Assembly (NCBI RefSeq): GCF_020080835.1
Contig: NC_058159.1
Coordinates: 25,702,474 to 25,766,473, forward strand
Origin: Cotesia glomerata
Taxonomy: Eukaryota > Arthropoda > Insecta > Hymenoptera > Braconidae
Reading direction: 5' to 3'
Length of the DNA: 64,000 nt
Shown in pieces: positions 38,536-50,500 of the stretch. Each line of letters begins with the position of its first letter. Position 1 is the first letter of the stretch. The notes under the pieces were generated by a model. That model was not told the origin of the DNA and did no database searches. It worked only from the letters and a program-made list of their open reading frames with translations. Made by a program: the position numbers and the translations under genes.

Positions 38536-41500
38536 ACTTGATGCTTTCGGGAGTCCGATTCGCCGCCGATTCTACCTCCCACTCTTTTCGACATTTTTTT
38601 ATTTACCTACTCTCGAGATTTCTTTTAATCCACCCTCGCATAAGTTCTTTTGATCTTTAGCCATTAATTTATTATTTAAGAATCGCTAAAACAATCATTA
38701 TTATTGTTCAGACGATAATATTTTTTTCAAATTTTTATTACTATATTAATTTAAAATTCAAATTAATGAGAATCAATTTAGCAGATATTTAATAATTTTT
38801 TAAAAGTAATTTTTTGGAGCTAATTTATTTATTAAAAAAAAATAAAAAAATTATCAAGTGACAGCTGACTTCAATGTCATTTCAAATTACTTTGCTTAAA
38901 AGTATAAAAAAAAAATTGGAAAACTATAAAATAAATTTTTTTCAATGTACTTTATCAAATTTATTTAAACGCGATAAAGCTTTGTAAAATAAATCATAAA
39001 TTTTTTCATAATAATTTATTGCTTTTAAACTTGAAGTTTTTTTATTTATTTTTTTTTTTAACAAGTTACATAGTAAATTTTTTAATTTATTTATTAGAAT
39101 ATTAACTTCAATTATATTTATGATTTTTTTTAAATAATTACTCATCATTAATAATTGTTAAGAAATTAAAGATTTTTTGTCTAATAATTTTTTATAAATC
39201 CTTAATTTATTTTTACTATTACTATGATTGTTATTGTTATTATAAAATATAAATAAAAGAATAAAAGTAAAAAAAAATATTTAAAAAACGTAAAAATAAA
39301 AAAATAAATTTGTCAAAATTACAAAACATGTTTATTTAAACTAGTGTATAAATAAACAGTAATAAAATAAATAAGAGAGAGCGCATGAGGATGAGTGGAT
39401 ATATACCGACGTGACTAAATGATAAAACCGTCATCAGGGGATGACGATGACCCGTGATCGTCTGATGAAAGCTAGGTAAAGGAAATCCCAAATAAAAGTA
39501 AAGTAAAGCTCAATTTGAGTAGATCTAAAAATAATAATAACTCGAAAAGCTAACTAAGAGGAAGACAATTGTTGATCACCAATTAACAATCCGCGTGATA
39601 GTCATACTCATAGTCATACGCTTAAGAGTAATGTGACCAGTTAAGTGTATCTGCATAGTATAGTAGTTGTTACTCGACTATTGGCCTTGTCTCTCTTTTA
39701 TTTAAGTTCAGAAAATAAACTAACCGTATGTACCCGCGGAATTTTCATGTATTTTCATTTATAGCATCAGGATGCTGGTGAGTGTACAGGTATAACGTTG
39801 CCCAGTCGTAATACCCGCCCACGCTTGTTCTAATTGCACTCCCGCGCGAACCACCACGCCGACAATGTCAAAGATTCCTGATAAGTCATCTCAGACGCTC
39901 ATTCATTCTTCTTTTTATTTAAACGATTTTGACAACATTTTACACTTTTTTTTATTTTTTACATAAATAAATAATATTTATTTTTTCATAACAGTGTGAT
40001 GAAATTATTTTTTTTAATACTGGCTCAAAAAATATTCCTTTTTTTCTCATTAAATTATCAACAATTAATTAAATTTTTAACAACTTTTATTGAACATTTT
40101 TTGACTTGGAAAAAAAAAACAATATTTTTCAGACTTTTAATCTCTAAAAATCTAAAACTCAATTTAAATTAGTCTTTAATATAAATGTAAGTACATACGA
40201 ACGATAAAATAAACTTCCGATACTAAAATAGCACAAAATTTTTCTTCACATTGAATATTTATTCAAATGCTTCTGTACCAATACCATGCAAAATTGAATA
40301 TCTCCATCTTACTACAATGTTCATCCTTAAATTGGCAATCAAAATTATATTAAAGATTCGGACTAGTTACACTTTTGTTTACCGTCTTTGTTGTACAGCT
40401 TTAGAAAGAACTACCTGCTGTAACTCTTGTAGCTTAGAAAGTTTCAAAAATAAAATCTTTGAATAACATATAGATCAAGAAAAAGTAGACTGGCCTACTT
40501 AGTATTTCAGTTCAATTTCTGCTAAATTAGATACGGTTATCTAAAAAATCTCTCATATGCAATAGAATTAATAAGGAGCTTTTTATTTTTAACAATTTTT
40601 TGATAAAAAATTTTTACAAATAATTTATGGCATCAATTGCTTGAAATTTATAAATAAAAACCAAACTCCAAAAATTTACCAACATAATATTCTATCTAAA
40701 ACGAAAAAATTATTTTGATCACAATTTTCATCATTAATTTGTTCAATTATCAAGAATAATAATCTTCAAAAAAATTTATTTAAGATTAAAATTTATAAAT
40801 AATTTAATTGCATTATAAACTACGGTTCCACACAATTAAACCGTACTAAAGACATCCACCCCCATTTAAAAATGGGTCATCGTGTCGTGTGACTGTTATG
40901 TGCTCAACATTAACCAGGACAGCCAAGGTCCACTGTGTCCATACCAGCAAACATAAGTAAAGCACATAACATTCTAAACTCAGCTACATGGTATATGATA
41001 CATATATTATACCAACTATAAAGCTGGTGCATAAACTACTCCGTGGTTAGCTGTAGTGTCGGTGGTATTACACCGCGTAGAACCGGTCAGAGAAGAAAAG
41101 GAGTCAAGGGCAGCGACGATGATCTCCAGAACTTTGGATTTATAAATAATTGAATCGAAATTTCTTCTTATTCTTGGCTTCTGGTGCAATTCAGTAGACC
41201 GGAGCTACTAAAACTTCTATGAATTTAACCTCCTCCATCCAACCCACCCAATTTTATATAAAACAAAATTAAATACACCTATACCTCTACTTGTATATCT
41301 ATACTAAAGAACATATATATTTATAACTAAACGTGCAAGTTACCGGTTAAATTGTTTTGCAAGCTCAGATACTATATGAACGAACAAGCGAGACAAATAG
41401 TTGAGATGAGATAAATTACGAAATAGCGAGAGAGTTTGAAAATTGCACTCAGTATAATAACGTGTGTTTAAATGCTTGGTATATAGCTTTCAGGCAGCTT

Positions 41501-42020
41501 GGTCTTCTGGCAACCCGACTGCTTTTCTAAATTTACACCACTGCCCCTCACCGCTTAATCTATCTTTATGTATTAGAGATAGAATGTATAGTGAAGGCCT
41601 GATGATACTATGCCTGATTCTTGTGCTTATGCTAGCTCTACTCTCTCCTCTCGTAACGCACTACCTCCAAAGAGCTAAGCAGCTGTCGTCGAAAATTAGA
41701 TAGAGTCGCTGTTAGACCCTCGTAACACACCAAATTAAAGTTTAAATTACTGTATGATAATAGGAGCTATTGTAGTTTCATCCACATATCATGTATATAG
41801 TTATGCAGCACTTGCGAAATTTTAATTAATCTAGTGAAATTTTTATGCTGTATGCATATTGGGGAATTTCGTTGATTACAACTCTTACAGGAATAGAAAG
41901 AAAGTAATTAGGGGTTTTAGAGGGGATTTTACTTGAAAATATGATAGAATAATTATTGAACAAATTTAAATAAATACAGACAAAAATTTGTTTTACTAAT
42001 GGGGGTAATGATGGTTGATG
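38536..42020. other. Region without a recognised gene
   Basis: No open frame here has coding character or splice support. Patches of mixed composition occur (39360-39480, 39720-39870, 40830-41120). Confidence 0.5.
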
Positions 42021-42029
42021 GGTCTTGAA

Positions 42030-42520
42030 ACTTTGATTCGTGAAAAATTGATAAATTTCAGAGTAAAAACTGAAATTTTGTTAAAATTATTTGTTGAAAC
42101 TGAAATTTTAGTAGAATTTATCGTAATTACTGTTAAGTACTGTCACTTTGAGTTTTTGAAATTAGAATTTGTTTAAATTACAATTTAAGGCTTTAGTTTT
42201 TATCTAAATTAATATTAAAAACTCAAATTTTTCTAAAATTTACTAAGATTTTTAGTTGAAACTGGAATTTGAATAGAATTTATCGGAATTACCGTTGAAA
42301 ACTTTGATTTTTACGTTTTAACCTCTAGAAGTATCATAAAATTTATTCAAATTACTATTTAAAACTAAAATTTCTATAAAACGCATTTAAATTGCCATAA
42401 AAAGCTGAAATTTTCATCAAATTTATAAAAATTAGTGTTAACAGCTGAAATTTATCAAAATTATCAATTCAAACTCGAATTTAAATAGAATTTATCGAAA
42501 TTACTATTAGAAACTAATTT
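42030..42520. repeat. Degenerate tandem repeat, unit about 70-80 bp
   Basis: A motif of the form aaaactgaaattt(tt)...gaatttatc(g/a)aaattactgtt recurs about six times with many changes (for example near 42065, 42100, 42230, 42290, 42400, 42450). It is old and non-coding. Confidence 0.55.
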
Positions 42521-42544
42521 TTTTAAACTGTAATTTATATTATT

Positions 42545-45310
42545 GAAAGAATAAGAAGAATTTTGTGTCCAGGATAGCCATATGATAAAATCGGTTTTTT
42601 TAGTGAAATTTAGTGTCACTGCAAAAGTCTTGATTTGAACTTGTGCCTTTTCAAGGTTTCTTATCATTTTCACCGATAGGCAATTCATGATGATAAGTAT
42701 TTAGGCTGCATTCGAAAATTCTTTATCTCTAGATACATAATTAAGAAATGACCTTTTATCTTGTAAAATATTGACATTTTTAAAGATATAAGCTCACCCC
42801 GACATAATACTCATCGAGACCTTTTATTCGAATACCCACATCAATTTTTCATATACTTTATATATTATATATATGTATATATGAAAAATATATCAAAATG
42901 CATGTCGGTACTCAAATGAAAGCTCTTGATGAGTGTAACATCGGGATGAGCTTATATCTTTAAAAAACGTCAATAGTTAAGAAAGTACAGTGCAATTTAA
43001 CATAATTAAGAAACGGCCTTGTATCTTGTGAACTATTGACATTTTTAAAGACATAAGCTCACTCCGACATTACACTCATCGAGACCTTTCATTTGAGTAT
43101 CCACATCAATTTTTCATATATTTATATATATTATATATATATATATGAATATATGAAAAATATATCAAAATGCATGTGGGTACTCAAATGAAAGCTCTTG
43201 ATGAGTGTAAACATCGGGATGAGCTTATATCTTTAAAAACGTCAATATTTAAGAAAGTACAGTGCAATTTAACAAAAGTCATTATTTAATAAAGCAAAAT
43301 TTTATTTATTTATAGTACACATGTCACAGCAGTCACATAATGACTGCAAGGTTGCTAGTAATAAAATTACTGTATAAAATAAAAATTTGTCAAAATTATA
43401 CTTCAAAACTTGAGCTTAAAACTAAAATACATTACCTGCAGTACTCCAATACAACTATTTTTATTGTTTTTTTACTAAATGTGTCAGTTTACCCACTGAA
43501 ATTCTCTTAAAATATTTTTCAGCTAAGTTGTAAACAAGTTAACTAAAAATTAGAGGACACAGCACGTAAATACTCAGTACCGAAGACATAACAGCGGGCT
43601 TAATTGAAGTGGTGTGGACACCTGGTTCATATTGCGTATATTAAAAAATAAATCTTATTAACCGGAAAACGTAACTTGTGAATATTATTTTGTATTCTGA
43701 TGATTGATTTACGGGCCGGTGAAATATATTAACAGCAATAAAAATTAATAGAGTGATTATTATTACTTTATGTTGAGATGGTCGTGGTAGGGATTTATTT
43801 AAGACTTGAGACAGGTTTATGTAAATTACTCGGTTATTAGACGGTTGAAAAGGCTCGATTGATTGAAACTGTTATTGTGTAAACTATTTATGTTTATTAG
43901 GTTTATTGTCTACTAATTTACGTTGGTGAGAAAGAATAGAAGTTTTATTCCGGGTCAATGTACTTTAAATCCGTCTCTGGCGCACGCTTCCTTTGATACT
44001 TATTTACACATTTCTAGTCACTTTATCTTATTTTACTGTATAGTGTATTAGACGCTAAAATTATCTTTGAATAAAATTTTTTCATTTAGAATTTATTTTA
44101 TTGCCTTCAAGTCAAGTTAATTACTTTGTTTTAAAGTTAATAAAAAAAATGATTCATTAATTCAAATTATCCATTAAAACTGAATTTATATTTCAATAAA
44201 ATTAAATATTATAAATTGTGAATAAATTCATCTCTTTTATTGAATTAATGATATTTTTTATTTCTTCTTATAAATATTTTAAACTGACAGCACCTGCGAG
44301 AAAAAAATGCCATCTACTGGTCAAGAATTAAAAATAAATTTTTTAATAAAGAAAAATTTTACTTTTAAAAAAAATTTCTGAGAAAAAAATAAATTTAAGA
44401 CATTGAAAAAAAAAAATTGGTTAATTAAGTGAATTTTATCCAGAAAATTAAGTGCCGCGATGACAAGCAACAATCATTAAAGATTTTACTGTGTACTCGG
44501 TAGAAGTGGTGGCACTTAATATACATTTCATTACGCATCATATTTTAAATTATGTATGTTGCAATAAAGTCCAGAAGTCTAATTGGATTAATAATTTATT
44601 TGAGAAATTTTTTAAATGTTGAACTATTTTTTTCATCAATATTTAACAATTATTTAAATGGTTACTTATTGGTCTTAAGTTCTACAACTGTTGTAATATA
44701 ACTGAAGCAGAACCAGTTGCCAAAAAGCAATTAGTAAATTATGATTATTTCAAATAACAATTCTACTATTTAAATTGTTTATTCTTAGAAATTATTGAAA
44801 CAAGTGTTTTGTTTATTGTTGAAATGTTATTTAATTTATATAATTAGGAGAACAAAAAAAAATTTTATCTCCCGGCGTATTTATATAAGAAAATGGGTTT
44901 TTTTAGTTAAATTTAGTGCCATTGGGAAGGTCTTGACCTGAATTTATCTTTTCAGGGTTTCACATGGTTTTCAGCGGTGGTTAATTTATTATGATAAGTA
45001 TTAAGAGTAGTTATAAATCATCTAGATTTCGCGCTAGATAAAATTTGTTATATCTCAAATATTAATTTATATAATTAATAACATAAGGAAAATTTTGTAA
45101 CGAGCATATTTTTATTATAAAATGGATTTCTATACTGAAAGTTAGTACCCACAGAAAAGTCGAAACCTGAAATATTTTTTGGCAATATTAAAGTTATGAT
45201 CTAAATAATTAAGAAAATAAAAAAAATTTTGTAACTGGGATATTTTTATTTTAAAAGGATTTTTATAGTTAAATTTGGTATCATCAGAAAGACTTGGACC
45301 TAAATTAGTT
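42545..45310. repeat. Scattered degenerate repeat, about four copies
   Basis: Segments at about 42545-42701, 44850-45003, 45075-45190 and 45210-45310 share the order aaaattttgt..., ggnttttttagt(g/t)aaatttagtgtcat..., gtcttga/cctgaa, and in the first two ttcatgatgataagta / ttattatgataagta. Similarity is weak but the order of motifs is kept. No gene is seen between copies. Confidence 0.45.
42735..43275. repeat. Tandem duplication of a palindromic element of about 265 bp
   Basis: Copies lie at about 42735-43000 and 43002-43275. Each runs attaagaaa...cctt...atcttgt, then agatataagctcaccccgac, catcgagacctttta, an AT hairpin tip (tatatatatgtatata), then the reverse complement arms tgaaagctcttgatgag and catcgggatgagcttatatct. 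The copies are nearly identical. Confidence 0.8.
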
Positions 45311-47048
45311 CCTTTTTGCAATTTTATACATTTATTGATGATAGTAAATTTTTGATATCAAATTTTTGGAGCAGTTTTAATTTATTTAAAAAATCTTAAA
45401 TTATTTATATTGTTATTAAAAATATCAAAAAAATATTGAGCCAAATTTTGTTTTATTTACAATTTGTCATTCTTGACAGTCAAATAGTTACTGCAAGTTA
45501 CTAATATTTATTAAATAAGTATAAAAAATAGTTAAACATTTTCAACTATCAACATATTGTCAATGTATTATTATAGATCTAAATATTAAAAAATAAAATT
45601 TTGCGTAGAAAATTAAGCAATAAAATTTACATTTAAATACGTTCCATTAAAAATGACTAAATTTAAAAAGAAAATTTATTCTAATTTAAAGTTTACTATT
45701 AAGTTTTAAGCTTTTACTGGTCTCTGTGCTAATTTATAGTTCTAGTTAAATTTAAGGCTTGTGTATTTTACATTTTACGCCGTCTGTTAAATTTTAAGCT
45801 CTATTTTACGCATAATATACTATGTATTACTTTTCTCAGCTACCGTCAATTAGATTTTTAAAATTCTAAATGTTATAAAAAATTTGAGCGAATCAAAATA
45901 AAAATTTCTTAATACTGAAAGGAATTTTCCCAATTGTGAATTATTACAACAAAAATAATCTATGTCATAAATGAATTAAGTAGAATAGACATATTAATAT
46001 TCCTGTTTTTCTTTTGGCTAACAGTTCTAAAAGTCGAGATGTAAGCAATCTAACTGACTAACTGATTATTATTTGTATCAACACATCGCGTGATCTTGTA
46101 ACTTTGAATAAAATTTAGTGGGCCAAGAGGGTGGATCAAGCGCTACTTATCCAACAACATGTCGTACGTCGTATGATGAACGACCGAGTTCTGAATACAT
46201 TTGCCCAGCTATGTCACACTTGGATTGATAACCGAATAAATTTATTCGAAAATAGTTTCGCATACTTTTGCAGCCAAACAACAAACAGATAAATATATAT
46301 ACATAAATATATAAATTAACATCCAGCCATCCATTATTTCTCCTCCAGCTGAATATTTTTGCATGACTAATTTGTTGTTTTGCTTGGAAAAAAATATTAC
46401 ACCAAAGAATTTTTGGCTGCTAAAAAATTTCACATGGTCAATTGGACTTTATTATTAAATTTGGCGAATTCTGTCTAAACCACAAGAGATACGAAAAAAT
46501 TTATAAGACATTTTGAACAGAAAATTTTAATTTCTACTAAAATGACCTCTTGTAATTTTTTCGCATCTTCAATATTTAACAGAGTTTAAGTTTCAAAATA
46601 AAAAAGGCCATTCCAAAATTTATTTTTAATAAAATAATGTTATTATTAATAATGTATAATTTAATTCATCGATTAAAAACAAAATTCAATAATAAATTTA
46701 AAACTATTTAGAACTAATTTTGTTAAAAAAATTATCTTGTAAAGAAGAAGTTTCTCAAATATTTATAAAACAATTTCAAAGATTATAAGATTTGTATTAT
46801 CAATGTCCAAATTTTAAGTAACTACTTAGGAACATCAGTTTCCAAATTAATCAGAATTTTTAAACCGGATAAAATTCTAATTGAAGAAAACAATATTTAG
46901 AACTAATTTGTGACTAATTTACTGACGACCTACCCGAACACTACACGAAAGATTGATTAATATCGTAATTATTGAATCTACATCATGATTATGCTATGAT
47001 ACAGACAATAATTCTAAAATGGCTGCAACAGTAAAACTGTTTCATTAA
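45311..47048. other. Region without a recognised gene
   Basis: This is AT-rich sequence with no supported open frame. Confidence 0.5.
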
Positions 47049-47440
47049 GGGGTTACATGGGTTTCGTGGGTTCAAAAAATCGATTTTTTTTTTTTGGCTC
47101 ATTGATTTCTACAACATCTCAAGAATATTGTCCTAAATTTTCAAGTCGATCCGAATAATAGTTTTGGAGATACAACCTTAGGAAGGTGTGCGCTCCAAGT
47201 CAGGTATAGAAGGGTCAGCGCGCCTCAGGTATAGTGAGCAGCTGCTCGTCTATTGTTTGTCTGTCATTGTTGTATATTACTTTCACTTCCTAAGGAAAAC
47301 TAGTTTGAAATATTTTATTTGGTGATTACTTCTTGAAGCACGAGGTTCATTTGAGGTTATCTCAAGTTTCTATCATATAATTTATTAAAAACGTGGTATT
47401 ATTTGTGGTTATCTAGTGTCATTTATGAAGTTGATAAACA

Positions 47441-48589
47441 ATGCATAAAATTTCAAGAAAACAGTTAACCGTTGGAGCTCGTAGAAAAGATAGACCGAGA
47501 AAAAGGAGACAGTCCTTTAATCCTAAAGATCCGGAAACTGATGATAGTTCCTTCACGAGCACCTCAGCAAAAAAATTAAAAGGTGATGATAAAGAGCACG
47601 TGCCAGAAGAGGATACACTCCAATATTCAATCATAGATTTTGCCTTGGTTTTCTCAACTCTCTCATCGTTTGTGCGGTGTTCTAACATTATTGACGATGA
47701 AGATAAAGATCAATTGTGTAATGGTAAAGTACAATTTAAGCAATGTTCGAAATTTGGTCTGGGATATAAAATCGTAGTAGAATGTGAACGATGTGATCCA
47801 AAATATATTTTATCTTGTCAAAAAATCGGAAGAATGTATGAACTAAATCGCCGGTTCATTTTTGTTATGAGAATATTGGGCTTAGGGCTCGCCGGATGCA
47901 AGAAATTCTGCGGTTTGATGGACATAAGCAGTTCATTTTTAAACCAGTCTACATACGATTTTTATATTGATAAAATACATGAGTGTATTGAGACAGTTAC
48001 TCAGACTCTATTCTCATCTGCTGCTGAAGAAGAAAAACAATTTACAAATATTGAAAACGATTTACAAGATACGACAGATGTGAGTGTTTCCGGTGACGGT
48101 ACCTGGAAGAAAGGTGGTTTCTCATCACTATATGGTGTGAGTTCACTAATCGGATATTATTCGGGAAAAGTGTTGGATGTGTTGGTGAAATCTTCTTATT
48201 GTAAGTTATGTGAAAGCTGGAAAAAAAAATTAGATACTGCAGAATATGAAGAATGGAAAGAAGAACACATTGAAACAAATCAATGCACCGCCAATCACAC
48301 TGGAGCATCAGGAAACATGGAAGTCTCATCGATTATTGAAATGTTTAAACGCTCGATTGTCAAATATGGACTGAGGTTCATAAATTATATAGGAGATGGG
48401 GACTCAAAAACCTACTCTGGTCTTCTCAAAGCCCAGCCTTACGGTGACGATTTTGTTATCACTAAAAAAGAATGCGTTGGACACGTGCAAAAAAGAATGG
48501 GGACCCGTTTGCGTGAGTTAGTAAAGAAAACAACTGAGGAAAAAATAGTAAAAGGTAAAAACACAAAAAATTCTTTCTGGCAAAGGTAA
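47441..48589 (+). pseudogene. Mutator-like transposase, N-terminal part, ended by frameshift
   Basis: A 382-codon frame. It starts with a basic, probably nuclear-targeting region (ARRKDRPRKRRQ), then a cysteine-containing segment (CERCDPKYILSC), and the catalytic region with VSGDGTWKKGGFSSLYG near residue 218 and NYIGDGDSKTYSGL near residue 317, followed by ECVGHVQKRMGTRLREL. The two D-containing motifs are those of a DDE-type transposase. After the last motif the frame reaches a stop (AGG TAA at 48587) whereas the continuation is in another frame from about 48560, consistent with a one-base change in the A-rich run. The encoded enzyme would be truncated and lack the last acidic residue. Confidence 0.8.
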
Positions 48590-49265
48590 ACTGACCAGTA
48601 AACTAATAGACAAATTAACTGTGTACTATGGTTTGGCGATAAGGAGAAACTGTGAATCAGTAGAAAAAATGAAAGAGGCTATATGGGCTACCTATTATCA
48701 CTATAGCTCTACAGATACAAAACCTCAGCACGATAACTGCCCAAAAGGTCCAGACTCTTGGTGCGCTTGGCAACGAGCATCAGCTACAAATACTCTTTCA
48801 TCATTTAAACATGAGTATACTCCATTACCAGATGAAGTTTTGATTGCTATGAAACCAATATATGATGATCTCAGTAAGGATGAGCTTCTTGAACGGTGTG
48901 TTGGTGGTTTCACACAAAATAACAACGAAAGCTTCAACCAGTTGATCTGGAAAATTACTCCAAAAATACTTCCTGCTGGTTCAAAGATTGTTAATATTGC
49001 GGCATTGGTCGCTGCTTGTATCTTCAATGAAGGAACATCAGCTTTATTATTGATTATGCACGGTATGGATTTAAAATTAGGCCGAAACTCCCACGAATAT
49101 GCCCGAATTTCGGATGAAAACCGTGTATGCGCAGCTGAAAAAAAATCTGCGAGCGAGACTCGCGAAGCCAGAATCCGTCATCGACAGGAGCAAAAGGATG
49201 CCCTGGACATTGCAACTGCTGCAGGATCTTTACTTTATGGCCCAGGAATCGACGATTCACTGTAA
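48560..49265 (+). pseudogene. Mutator-like transposase, C-terminal part
   Basis: The frame is open before its first ATG (48621), joining the preceding part at about 48560 by a frame change. Motifs are VYYGLAIRRN, AIWATYYHY, CPKGPDSWCAWQR and GGFTQNNNESFNQLIW, which probably supplies the acidic catalytic residue, then a basic tail (KKSASETREARIRHRQE). The order matches the known family. It ends at TAA 49263-49265. Confidence 0.78.
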
Positions 49266-49843
49266 GTTACAAAAAACATTTTTTTTTCCACTTTTATTGT
49301 TACTCAAAACTTTAAACGCGTTTTTCTCGGAACCGTGTTTTCAATGTCGGTTGTCAAATGTTCTCGAAAACTACTCAACCGATCTTGATGAAATTTCACA
49401 CAGGTGTTCGAGATACAATTTACTCGTGCTTGGACGAAGGATTTTTTTTTTTCAATTACAACTATTTAAAAAAAAACAAAATGTCAAGCAAATTTGACCG
49501 AAATTTTCATTTTTTTGGAAAAATGTCTGCCAAAATTCCAATTTTTACTTTTTTTTTCTTTCCTTCGTTCAAGCACGAGTTTATGGTCTTAACTAAAAAA
49601 CTTATTTTTGTTTTTTCATTTTAGATGATTTTGTCAGGAGTTATGCTGACAACGCAGACGCACCTTTTTTCCGAGGGGTCACCGGAAATGACGTCACAAT
49701 GGAGGAGTTTTAATTTTTTTTTTTTTGAAAATTTTAGAAGTTATTCTTTAAATATGTATCTATAAGACAGAAAAAAATTTGAATTAAATAAATAATTTTT
49801 TACATAGAAAAAAAAATATTGAAAATAGGCCTTTTTTTACCCG
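49266..49843. other. Non-coding 3' part of the transposon
   Basis: The sequence between the transposase stop and the right inverted repeat contains no supported frame. Confidence 0.6.
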
Positions 49844-50160
49844 ACGAAACCCATGTAACCCCTTAAACGAATTCTAAAAGGAATAATATTGAAGCTATTA
49901 CCACTTCTGAAGAGTAAAAATTAAAGCTCAATAAAAGAGCTTTACGATGCAACTTACCGAATTTTGATATCTGGTCTAGATCAGTAATTATACCAAGTTG
50001 AAGGTGAAAACATCAATTTTTACGATTTTCAAAATTTCAAAATCCTGTCACTTCCAAATTACTCGACGATTAAGCTCATCTTCGAACTTAACCTTGGTAT
50101 TTATCGATAGATAAAGCATGTTAAGTTTGAGAAGAATCAGTTATAAATTGAAAACGCTAC

Positions 50161-50447
50161 ACTGAGAAAAAAAAACATTTTATCCAGAAAAAAATTTCTT
50201 GGCTCAAGAATCGTTTAAAGTGAATTTTGGTTTTTTGACAAAAGAATTTCAATATCTATCATGATAATAAAATGTTGGCATTAATTTTGATAAATTAACA
50301 AACGAATAGGTTCACTTGAATTAAACAAAAAATACTTTGATTAATTCGATCAATTCTTGAGACAAGAAAATATATTCTTGAAAATTATCAAGAATATATA
50401 TTCTTGTGACAAGAAAATTTTCTCAAGAGTAGTACTTTTTTCTCAGT
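50161..50447. repeat. Inverted-repeat element, ACTGAGAAAAAAA family, copy 2
   Basis: The element starts actgagaaaaaaaa and ends cttttttctcagt and is highly similar over its length to the copy in the bt intron at 33275-33564. The high similarity suggests recent activity. Confidence 0.88.
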
Positions 50448-50500
50448 ATATTGTGCTGACAAGCCGCATTATATCGTATCAATATATATCAATCCATACA

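Larger units (their letters stand above)
47049..49862 (+). mobile_element. DNA transposon with TTAA target duplications, Mutator/Kolobok-type transposase
   Basis: Seen: a left end GGGGTTACATGGGTTTCGT at 47049 and its perfect 19-base reverse complement at 49844-49862, each flanked by TTAA (47045-47048 and 49863-49866). The 2,814-bp element holds a plus-strand transposase in two frames (47441-48589 and about 48560-49265). Known: TTAA duplications occur in Kolobok and piggyBac groups; the protein resembles the Mutator-like transposase family common in invertebrate genomes. The element is almost complete and only one frameshift is evident, so insertion seems fairly recent. Confidence 0.85.

Noticed and set aside
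41464..41703. 79-codon open frame
   Set aside because: No recognisable domain and no supporting context; length is expected by chance.
46242..46433. 63-codon minus-strand frame
   Set aside because: AT-rich chance frame.
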